The notes under the pieces are model-generated. The model saw only the letters and a list, made by a program, of their open reading frames with translations. It was not told the origin of the DNA and did no database searches. A DNA stretch of 64,000 nt from positions 372,001 to 436,000 of the forward strand of contig NZ_CP104207.1 in assembly GCF_025244705.1 (NCBI RefSeq), written 5' to 3'. Position numbers and translations under genes: made by a program. Positions within the stretch are counted from its first letter, which is position 1. Every line of letters begins with the position of its first letter. The DNA is from Sphingopyxis sp. PET50. Its GTDB lineage: Bacteria; Pseudomonadota; Alphaproteobacteria; Sphingomonadales; Sphingomonadaceae. Below are positions 1 to 7,200 of the stretch, in pieces.

Positions 1-413
1 CGAGCTGCCGCCACTGCGAGCATCCGCATTGCATGGCCGATTGTCCGCCCAACGTCATCCACCGGGGCCCCGACGGCGAGGTGTTCATGGAGCCGGGCTG
101 CATCGGCTGCGGCAACTGCATGCGCAACTGCCCCTATGGGGTGATCCGCATGGAAGCGGCGCCGCCCGAGAAGCCGAGCCTGATCCGCTGGCTGCTCACC
201 GGCTTCGGCCCCGGACCCGGCGAGCCCTCGCCCAAATGGACCAAGAAAAAGCTGGGCGAGGAGAAGCCCAAAAAGATCGCGGTCAAATGCGATATGTGCA
301 AGGGCATCGCCGACGGCCCGGCGTGCGTGCGCGCCTGTCCGACCGGCGCCGCGATCCGCGTCTCGCCCGAGGAATTCCTGTCGATCGCACGGCTCGAAGA
401 GGACGCGGACTGA
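1..413 (+). CDS. 4Fe-4S electron-transfer protein, C-terminal part (5' end outside window)
   Basis: The frame is open from base 3, and a ferredoxin-type cysteine array lies upstream of the first ATG at 33, so the gene starts outside the window. Three cysteine groups are visible: C-x2-C-x4-C-x3-C at the very start (SCRHCEHPHCMADC), a second C-x2-C-x2-C-x3-C (CIGCGNCMRNC), and a third pair ending KCDMC...CVRACPTG. This is the pattern of DmsB/HycB-type iron-sulphur subunits that carry electrons between a redox enzyme and a membrane cytochrome. Its stop overlaps the start of the next gene (TGATG), so the two are translationally coupled. The missing N-terminus could hold a further domain, so the full architecture is unknown. 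Confidence 0.8.
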   Translation, partial: SCRHCEHPHCMADCPPNVIHRGPDGEVFMEPGCIGCGNCMRNCPYGVIRMEAAPPEKPSLIRWLLTGFGPGPGEPSPKWTKKKLGEEKPKKIAVKCDMCKGIADGPACVRACPTGAAIRVSPEEFLSIARLEEDAD

Positions 414-1308
414 TGGCGAGCCTCTTTTCCAGCCTCTTCGGCGCTCGCCGCCGGAGCAAGGCGACGCAGACCGAGCGCGTGCGCGAACGGCGGCACGAGG
501 GTTTCCTGCGCTACGCCAATTTCCGCTGGGCCAAGATTTCGGGCGGGCTCTGTCTGCTGATCATCGTGTCCTATGCGCTGATCGACGTCACGCCGCGGCA
601 CAATGGCGGCAGCTGGTACGGCTATACGCTCGGCACACTCGGCGCCGGGCTGATCCTGTGGCTCACCGCATTGGGTTATCGCAAGCGCAAGATGACGAGC
701 GACTATTGGTCGCTGAAGGCCTGGACCTCGGCGCATGTCTATCTCGGGCTCAGCCTGATGGTCATCGGCACCTGGCACACCGGCTTCCAGCTCGGCTGGA
801 ACGTCCATACGCTCGCCTGGGCGTTGATGATGCTCGTCATCCTGTCGGGGCTGTACGGCATCATCGTCTATGCGACGCTGCCGCAGGCGCTGTCGAACAA
901 CCGCGACGAGATGACGCAGATGCAGATGCTCGAGGCGATCCGCGCCTTCGACCGTCAGCTCCACGCCGCCGCGCAGCCGCTGACCCCGCAGGACACCGCG
1001 CCGGTGCTGAAGGCGCTCGACGAGGATCCCTTCGCGGGCGGCATCGGCGCGCGGCTGTCGGGCCGTTATCCCCGATGCGCGACCGCCGCCGCGCTGCACG
1101 CGCTCGCCGGCCGGGAACGAGCAACCCCGAGGCGCGCGAGAAGGTGGTCGGGCTGCTCACGCAGAAACAGGCGGCGCTCGGACGGCTGCGCCAGCATCTC
1201 AGGATCCGCGCGCTGCTCGAAATCTGGCTTTATGTGCATGTGCCGCTGACCTTTGCGCTGATCGCGGCGCTGTCGGCGCACATCATCAGCGTCTTCTTCT
1301 ACTGGTAA
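413..1308 (+). CDS. b-type cytochrome-like membrane protein (frame broken near 1105-1120)
   Basis: ATG at 413 overlaps the previous stop. The first ~225 codons give a basic N-terminus, then membrane segments near residues 40-60, 70-88, 105-125 and 130-150. The frame is lost around 1105-1120 and resumes one frame over, ending at 1308 with a last segment (YVHVPLTFALIAALSAHII). Histidines recur inside or at the edges of the helices (SAHVYLG, GTWHTGF, NVHTLAW, YVH, SAH), as in membrane cytochrome b subunits that ligate haem. With the upstream Fe-S protein and the downstream decaheme cytochrome it probably forms a membrane electron-transfer chain. The break sits beside a CGCCGGCC run and is likely an insertion artefact. 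The family is not recognised precisely. Confidence 0.7.
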
Positions 1309-1327
1309 GGCGAGGGGAGGGGGAAAC

Positions 1328-3262
1328 ATGAGCTTCATCCTGCGCCGTATCTCGACGACGAAGACGGGCAAGCAGATCATCCGCGACGCGCCGCTGCCGG
1401 GCGACACGATAACGCTGGGCCGCGAGGGCAGCAACACCATCCACATCGCCGACCTAGCGGTGAACCCGCATCATGCGACGATCAGCAGCACCGACGGCCG
1501 TCACGTCCGGGTACAGGCGCTGGAGGGGCTGGGCTTTGGTTTCAACGGTCGCGCCGTCGATGCCGCCGACCTCGACAGCGCGGCGGGTGCCGAACTGCGC
1601 TTCGGCGGGCACCGCCTGACGATCGCGCGCGAGGGCGAGAATATCATCCTGCTCGTCGAGCGCATCGACGAGTTGTCGCAATCGTCGAAGGATGTCGACG
1701 AGGCGAAGGCCTTCTCTCTGCAGGGCGTGATGCCGGGCAAGCGCATGGGCGCCTGGACCTTCGCGGTCCTGATGCTGCTCGCCTTTCTGGTCGGGCCGAT
1801 CTGGGCGTGGCAGAGCTACAAGGACGTCAATGTTCGCCCCAAGGGCTATCATGCCGACCAGGCATGGCTGTCGGGGCCGCTGTCGAGCGCGCACAAGAGC
1901 CTGAAGAACGATTGCCAGTCGTGCCATGTCGAGCCGTTCGTCGCGGTGACCGACAAGGCGTGCGTCGGCTGTCACACCGGCGAGCACAAGGCGATGAGCA
2001 ATGCCCACGCCAATGCCTCGACCGCGAAATTGCTCGCGGCGCGGCACCCGCCGGGCGTGGGCGAGAAAATCCTCGCGGGCTTCGCCAAGGCCTTCAACCG
2101 GCCGCAGGGGCGCTGCGTCGAATGCCATACCGAGCATGAAGGAGCGGGGCCGATGGCGGCGACGCCGCAGAAATTCTGCGCCGATTGCCACGACGGGATG
2201 AGCGGGCGGCTGAAAGCGGCGGGTTTCCCGACGATGCTGGCCGACGCGGGCGATTTCGGCACCCGCCACCCCGATTTCCGCCCGCTTGTCCGCCCGGCGC
2301 CGGGGGCGAAGCCGGTGCGCACGCTGATGACGAGCGGGCTCGCCGACTATAACGGGCTGAAATTCCCGCACGACCTGCACCTGCAGGCGACCGGCGGCGT
2401 TGCGCGCATGGCGGCGAGTTTCCGCGGCCGCCATGATTTCGGCAAGAAGCTCGAATGCGAAAACTGCCACCGCCCCGACGCCGACGGTGTGCGGATCGCG
2501 CCGGTCGAGATGGAGCGCGACTGCGCGATGTGCCACAGCCTCGCCTTCGAGACCGTCGGCGGCGTGACGCGCACGCTGCGCCATGGCGAGCCCGACCAGG
2601 TGGCCGCCGACCTGACCGCCTATTACCGCTCGACCCCGCTGGCGCGGCCGCTGCAGCTCGGCGGCATGGCGCGGCGGCGGCCCGGCCAATATGCCGAGGG
2701 GCAGGTGTACAACATCTATTTCCGCGAAGTCGCGGTGCGCCCGAGCCGCGCCGAGGATGCGGTGCGCGCGGTCTTCTCCAAGGGCGGCGCCTGTTACGAC
2801 TGCCACACGATCTTCGCTCCCACCGCGGGCACCGGCTGGCGCGTGGCGGCGGTCGACCAGACGCCGCGCTTCCTGCAAAAGGGCTGGTTCGATCATGATG
2901 CGCACCGCGAGACCGAATGCGCCGACTGCCACACGGCGGCCACCGGATCGAAGGCGTCGACCGACTTCCTCGTCCCCGGGCTGCGCCAGTGCCGCGACTG
3001 CCATGTCGGCGAGGGCGGGGCGCGGCTGGTGAAGGTCGAGACCGCGACCGAATCGCCCTGCGCGATGTGCCACGAATATCATGACGACGGCGGCAAACCG
3101 TGGATGCCGCCCACCCAGCGCAAGAAAAAGACCGCATTCATCACAAAACAACCCCCGCGCGATACTTATACTGTGAGCCAGATCACAGGGCGGACGGGGC
3201 GGCGTCTTTATAGTGTGACTTGGCGCACACCCGCGTTACAAGTCGCTGAACGGGGTGGATGA
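1328..3262 (+). CDS. FHA-domain decaheme c-type cytochrome, membrane anchored
   Basis: The start at 1328 follows a purine-rich site (gaggggaggggg). Residues ~20-100 resemble a forkhead-associated domain (LGREGSN, then NPHHATIS, then FNGR: the GR, S/H and NG core). A single membrane helix lies near residues 143-163 (FAVLMLLAFLVGPIWAW). Ten CxxCH haem-binding motifs follow between residues ~196 and ~581. The FHA part would therefore be cytoplasmic, reading phosphothreonine or a partner, and the ten-haem part periplasmic. Joining phospho-recognition to a multihaem electron conduit is unusual. It follows the Fe-S and cytochrome b-like genes by 19 bp and probably receives their electrons. The last ~45 residues are low-complexity and overlap a CRP-type box, so the true stop may be nearer 3,150. 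Confidence 0.8.
   Translation: MSFILRRISTTKTGKQIIRDAPLPGDTITLGREGSNTIHIADLAVNPHHATISSTDGRHVRVQALEGLGFGFNGRAVDAADLDSAAGAELRFGGHRLTIAREGENIILLVERIDELSQSSKDVDEAKAFSLQGVMPGKRMGAWTFAVLMLLAFLVGPIWAWQSYKDVNVRPKGYHADQAWLSGPLSSAHKSLKNDCQSCHVEPFVAVTDKACVGCHTGEHKAMSNAHANASTAKLLAARHPPGVGEKILAGFAKAFNRPQGRCVECHTEHEGAGPMAATPQKFCADCHDGMSGRLKAAGFPTMLADAGDFGTRHPDFRPLVRPAPGAKPVRTLMTSGLADYNGLKFPHDLHLQATGGVARMAASFRGRHDFGKKLECENCHRPDADGVRIAPVEMERDCAMCHSLAFETVGGVTRTLRHGEPDQVAADLTAYYRSTPLARPLQLGGMARRRPGQYAEGQVYNIYFREVAVRPSRAEDAVRAVFSKGGACYDCHTIFAPTAGTGWRVAAVDQTPRFLQKGWFDHDAHRETECADCHTAATGSKASTDFLVPGLRQCRDCHVGEGGARLVKVETATESPCAMCHEYHDDGGKPWMPPTQRKKKTAFITKQPPRDTYTVSQITGRTGRRLYSVTWRTPALQVAERGG
3172..3187. promoter_or_regulatory. 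CRP/cAMP-type operator, perfect palindrome
   Basis: TGTGAGCCAGATCACA is an exact TGTGA-N6-TCACA match to the CRP consensus. It lies 118 bp upstream of the phosphodiesterase ATG, inside the atypical tail of the preceding ORF. Binding by a cAMP-dependent regulator is inferred. Confidence 0.65.
3214..3229. promoter_or_regulatory. Second, weaker CRP-type half-palindrome
   Basis: TGTGACTTGGCGCACA keeps TGTGA and four of five bases of the second arm. It is 42 bp after the perfect box, about four helical turns, so both would face the same side of the helix. A TTTATAG run lies just before it. Confidence 0.4.
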
Positions 3263-3304
3263 ACGGGGGCGGTCGGACCAGCTCAGCCGGAGCAGGGGAC
3301 GGAT

Positions 3305-4149
3305 ATGCTGATCGCGCAGATCACCGATATCCATATCGGGTTCGATCAGGACAATCCGGCGGAATATAACCGCAAGCGGCTGGACGAGGTGCTCGATATA
3401 CTCATCGACGGCCCGAACCGGCCCGACCTGTTGCTGGCGACGGGCGACATCACCGACCGCGGCGACCCCGACAGCTACCGCTCGGCTGGCGACCGCCTTT
3501 TCGCGCTGCCCCTTTCCGGTATGGCCGAGCGTCGGCAACCATGACCTGCGCGACAATTTCCATGCGCAGTTCCCGGGCTTCGACGACGGCAACGGCTTTA
3601 TCCAATATACGATCGACCTGCCCGAATTGCGGCTGGTGACGATCGACACGCTCGAGGAGGGGCGCCATGGCGGCGCCTTTTGCGACCGCCGCGCCGCCTG
3701 GCTCGATGCAGAACTGGCGAAGGATTCGGCCAAGCCGACCTATGTCGTCATGCACCACCCGCCGGTCGAAAGCGGCATCGAGTGGATGAACACCCACCCC
3801 GACGAACCGTGGGTCGCGACCTTCACCGACGTCATCCGCCGCCATCCCCAAGTGCGCGGCCTGATCTGCGGCCATCTGCACCGCAGCGTCACCGTGTCGT
3901 GGGAGGGCCGCACCGTCGCCATCTGTTCGTCGACCGCGCCGCAGGTGTCGCTCGACCTGCGCCCGATCGACGAGAACCACCCCGACGACCGCCCGATGAT
4001 CGTGGCCGAGGATCCGGCCTATGCGCTGCACCGCTGGAACGGGCGCGAGTTGGTCAGCTTTTACGACCACGCTGGTGCGCACACGATGCTCGCCAAATAT
4101 GACGAACGGTTGCAGCCCCTGGTGCGCGAACTGAAGGCCGAACGGCTAG
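3305..4149 (+). CDS. Calcineurin-like phosphodiesterase, CpdA/cAMP-PDE type (frame broken)
   Basis: The metallophosphoesterase motifs appear in order: TDIHIGFD (D-x-H), LLLATGDITDRGD (GD), GNHD, MHHPPVESG and LICGHLHR (GHxH). The first 70 codons are in the frame of 3305; from about 3515 the protein continues in another frame (VGNHDLRDNF onward), consistent with one extra base in the CCCCTTTCCGG stretch. CpdA-family enzymes hydrolyse 3',5'-cAMP or other phosphodiesters with two metal ions in the cytoplasm. The CRP-type boxes upstream favour the cAMP role. The 3' end is not resolved: the second frame runs on into the antisense of the next gene, and similarity-like sequence stops near 4,145. Confidence 0.75.
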
Positions 4150-4151
4150 GC

Positions 4152-4622
4152 CTAACCGCCCAGCGTATAGCGGAAGCTGTAGAAATGCTTTCCGCCCTCG
4201 ATCCGGATGTCCATCCGTCCGGCGAGGCCGACGAAGCCGTCGGTGCCCGAATCGGGGACGACGGTGATCGACAGGTCGGGGCTGCCGCGCGTCATCGTCG
4301 CGCTGTGCTGGAGGACGAACGTGCCTTGCTTGCCGGCGAGCGTGCCGCTGACCTTTTCCATCGCGACATAGCCCGCCGATCCGTCGACCGCCGTGCGCAC
4401 GGCGAGCATCTGGCCGGCGCTATGCGCTTCGAGGTCGCCGTGGTAGCTCTTGTCGAGCGCGAAGCTTCCGACCGGTGCATCGGCGGCGCTTGACGGGGTC
4501 ATCTTCACCTCGAATTCGCCCGATGCGATCTGTTCCGTCACGGTCTCGCCTCCCGCGGGTAGTGGCGCGGCGGCGACAAGCGTGGCCGCCATGATCGGGA
4601 TTGTCCGCCGCGATAGGATCAT
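4152..4622 (-). CDS. DUF3224 family secreted protein
   Basis: The 156-residue product begins at an ATG at 4622; a TTG six codons upstream is possible but has no better ribosome site. An N-terminal hydrophobic stretch (IPIMAATLVAAAPLPAGG) looks like a signal peptide. The rest matches the DUF3224 pattern: ASGEFEVKMTP, SYHGDLEAHSAGQML, GSAGYVAMEKVSGTL, GTFVLQHSATMTRG, ITVVPDSGTDGFVGL. The family forms a small beta-barrel of unknown activity. It runs toward the phosphodiesterase gene with the ends almost touching. No biochemical role can be assigned. Confidence 0.8.
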   Translation of the reverse strand: MILSRRTIPIMAATLVAAAPLPAGGETVTEQIASGEFEVKMTPSSAADAPVGSFALDKSYHGDLEAHSAGQMLAVRTAVDGSAGYVAMEKVSGTLAGKQGTFVLQHSATMTRGSPDLSITVVPDSGTDGFVGLAGRMDIRIEGGKHFYSFRYTLGG

Positions 4623-4653
4623 GCGGCCAGTGTGCCGCAAGCGGCGCGCCGCT

Positions 4654-5598
4654 TCAATAACCCAATGTCAGGTCGACGCGCGGCTCGACCGGTTCGCCCT
4701 TGTGCCAGCGGTCCAGATTTTCGAGGAAGCGTTCCGCCGCGCGGACAAACATCTTGTCCTGCGCGCGGCCCGACAGGTGCATGGTGATATGCGCATTGTC
4801 GAGCGTCCACAGAATATCGTCGGCGGGGAGCGGCTCGGGCGAGGTCACGTCGAGGAAGGCCGCGGCGATCTGTTTCGCGTCGAGCGCGGTCACCAGCGCC
4901 GCCTGATCGACGACGCTGCCGCGCGCGATATTGATCAGCGTCGCGGTCGGCTTCATCGCGGCGAGTTCGGCGGCGCCGATCATGCCGTCGGTTTCCGGGG
5001 TCGCCGGGACCGCGAGGATCACCCAGTCGTAATCGCCGAGCCGTGCGCGCCATTGATCGGGGGTCAGCGTGTTCGGTCCCGGTGTCCGGCGGACGACCGT
5101 GACGTCGACCGCGAACGCCTTCAGCCGCTCCTCTACGAGCTTGCCGATCGCACCGTATCCGAGGAGCAGGGCCTTCGATCCGAAAAGTTCGACCTTGCCC
5201 GGCGAATCGTGGAGCCATTCGCGCCGTTCCTGCGCGCGCACGACCTCGCGATAGCCCTTGGCGACGGTGAGCATGCCCATCACCACATATTCGGCGATGG
5301 TGATCGCGTTGATGCCGACGCCGTTGGTCAGCATCGTCCCGCGCCGCGCGAGCAGGTCGAGCGGGATGCCGTCGACGCCGGCGTAGATCGAGTTCAGCCA
5401 CTTCATCTTCGACGCCGCGGTGATCGCGGCGGCCATGTCGCGCTTGTCGTACATGTCGAACCAGCCGATCTCCGCTTCCGGCGCGAGCGCCATCGCTTCT
5501 TCCTTCGACTGGAAGAAGCGCGGCTCGACCCATTCGGGCAGGCGGTTTTCGACGAGCGGGCGGATGAGGCCCGAGAGGACGGTGACGGTCTTGGTCAT
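4654..5598 (-). CDS. D-2-hydroxyacid dehydrogenase (NAD-binding)
   Basis: The 314-residue protein starts at MTKTVTV, preceded by a gggagg site; a longer N-terminus is possible but would read into a palindromic repeat. It has the two-lobed fold of the family: LLLGYGAIGKLVEERL (GxGxxG nucleotide loop), INIARGSVVD (catalytic Arg), TSPEPLP (Glu) and the late ITMHLSG segment (catalytic His). Such enzymes reversibly reduce 2-keto acids with NAD(P)H. The substrate cannot be read from sequence. It lies between DUF3224 and cysS on the same strand. Confidence 0.85.
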   Translation of the reverse strand: MTKTVTVLSGLIRPLVENRLPEWVEPRFFQSKEEAMALAPEAEIGWFDMYDKRDMAAAITAASKMKWLNSIYAGVDGIPLDLLARRGTMLTNGVGINAITIAEYVVMGMLTVAKGYREVVRAQERREWLHDSPGKVELFGSKALLLGYGAIGKLVEERLKAFAVDVTVVRRTPGPNTLTPDQWRARLGDYDWVILAVPATPETDGMIGAAELAAMKPTATLINIARGSVVDQAALVTALDAKQIAAAFLDVTSPEPLPADDILWTLDNAHITMHLSGRAQDKMFVRAAERFLENLDRWHKGEPVEPRVDLTLGY

Positions 5599-5604
5599 AT
5601 ATCT

Positions 5605-5708
5605 CCCCTCCCGCTTGCGGGAGGGGCCGGGGAGGGCCTGTCCGCTCACGGCGATTCATCTGAGGACGGAACATGCCCTCCCCGAACCCCTCCCGCAAGC
5701 GGGAGGGG
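5605..5708. repeat. Paired inverted REP-like element (GC-rich palindromes)
   Basis: Two near-identical GC-rich hairpins (5605-5637 and 5675-5708) face each other in the gap between cysS and the dehydrogenase. Each contains CTCCCGCTTGCGGGAG or its complement CTCCCGCAAGCGGGAG, and the two halves are reverse complements apart from two bases. The arrangement matches intergenic BIME/REP-type elements of sphingomonads and may act as a transcription or mRNA-stability barrier. Confidence 0.7.
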
Positions 5709-5711
5709 AAT

Positions 5712-7166
5712 TCAAGGTTCCAGCCGCCAGTCCCATCCCAGCGGATCGCCGTCCATCACCTCGACACCGGCGGCGATGAGTTCGTCGCGCAGGGCGTCGG
5801 AGGCGGCGAAATCCTTGGCGGCGCGCGCTTCCTTGCGGCGGGTGAGGGCGGCCTCGATCTCCGCTTCGGCGATCGTTACCGCCTTGGGGCGGACGCGCAA
5901 ATCCGCGCGGGTGATCGTCAGCAGGTCGAGGCCGAGAACGGCATCCATCGCCGCGAGCGCGGCGCGTTTCTGCCCCGCGTCGATCTTTTTCATCGCCGCC
6001 GCCTCTTCGAGCAGGGTCAGCGCGACCGGCGTGTTGAGATCCTCGGACATGGCGGCGTCGAATTTCGCCAGCAGGTCGGTCAGGCGGCGGTCGGTCACCG
6101 CGGCCGCATCGGCATCGCGGACGGATGCGGCGGCCATCACCAGCCGCTTGAGCCGCGTCAGCGCCGCCCCCAGCCCCTCCCACGAAAATTCGAGCTCGCT
6201 GCGATAATGCGCCTGCAGGCACATCAGCCGATAGGCGAGCGGGTGGTAGCCCTTGTCGATCAGCAGTTGCACGCGCAGGAACTCGCCGCTCGACTTCGAC
6301 ATCTTGCCGCTGCGTTCGACGAGGAAATTATTGTGCATCCAGAAGCGCGCGCCGCTGGCGTCGCTGCAGCTGTGCGCCTGGTTCTGCGCGATCTCGTTCG
6401 GATGGTGGATCTCGCGGTGGTCGATGCCGCCGGTGTGGATGTCGAAGGGGAAGCCGAGCAGCGCTTCCGACATCACCGAGCATTCGAGGTGCCAGCCCGG
6501 CGCGCCGCGGCCCCAGGGCGAGTCCCACTCCATCTGGCGCGTCTCGCCCGGCGGGGTCTTGCGCCAGATCGCGAAGTCGGCGGCGTGGCGCTTGCCCTCC
6601 ACCGGGTCGATGCGGCTCTCGCCCTCGTCGGTGCCGTGGCGTGCAAGGCGGCCGTAGTCGGCGACCGTCGTAGTGTCGAAATAGAGGCCGCTGTCGAGCT
6701 CGTAGCAATGCCGGTCCGCGATCGCTTTCGCGAACTCGATCATTTGCGGTACATAGTCGGTGGCGATCGACCAGTGCGCGGGCTGGCGGATGTTGAGCGC
6801 CTTCACGTCGGCCCAATAGGCCTCGGTATAATGGCGCGCGATGTCCCAGATCGATTGCGCGCGCTCGGCCGCCGCTTTCTCCAGCTTGTCCTCGCCCGCA
6901 TCGGCGTCGTCGGTCAGATGGCCGACGTCGGTGATGTTGATGACGTGGGTCAGCTTGTAGCCCTTGAACGACAGGGTGCGCCCGAGCGTGTCGGCGAAGA
7001 CATAGGCGCGCATATTGCCGATATGCGGGTAATTATAGACGGTCGGGCCGCAGCTGTAGACGCGCGCTTCGCCGGGGTGGACGGGCACGAACTCCTCGAG
7101 GGAGCGCGTCAGGCTGTTGAACAGCTTCAGCGGCGGGGCAGGGGCGTCGGTCATCACCGCGCCCAT
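5712..7166 (-). CDS. cysS: Cysteine--tRNA ligase
   Basis: Length 484 residues, normal for CysRS. The class I signatures are clear: YSCGPTVYNYPHIGN (zinc-binding Cys plus the HIGH-type motif as PHIGN) and GKMSKSSG (KMSKS). Other zinc-site and substrate residues are present in GWHLECS and GGIDHREIHHPNE. The C-terminal helical domain ends with the typical ...DPLGWDWRLEP. The enzyme charges tRNA-Cys with cysteine and ATP in the cytoplasm. MTDAP, four codons in, is an alternative start. It follows the giant exoprotein gene by 34 bp and ends beside a REP-like repeat. The ORF is intact, unlike many neighbours. Confidence 0.97.
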   Translation of the reverse strand: MGAVMTDAPAPPLKLFNSLTRSLEEFVPVHPGEARVYSCGPTVYNYPHIGNMRAYVFADTLGRTLSFKGYKLTHVINITDVGHLTDDADAGEDKLEKAAAERAQSIWDIARHYTEAYWADVKALNIRQPAHWSIATDYVPQMIEFAKAIADRHCYELDSGLYFDTTTVADYGRLARHGTDEGESRIDPVEGKRHAADFAIWRKTPPGETRQMEWDSPWGRGAPGWHLECSVMSEALLGFPFDIHTGGIDHREIHHPNEIAQNQAHSCSDASGARFWMHNNFLVERSGKMSKSSGEFLRVQLLIDKGYHPLAYRLMCLQAHYRSELEFSWEGLGAALTRLKRLVMAAASVRDADAAAVTDRRLTDLLAKFDAAMSEDLNTPVALTLLEEAAAMKKIDAGQKRAALAAMDAVLGLDLLTITRADLRVRPKAVTIAEAEIEAALTRRKEARAAKDFAASDALRDELIAAGVEVMDGDPLGWDWRLEP

Positions 7167-7200
7167 GCCCCGCGCCGGGGTTTCCCGTCAACCGAAACGC

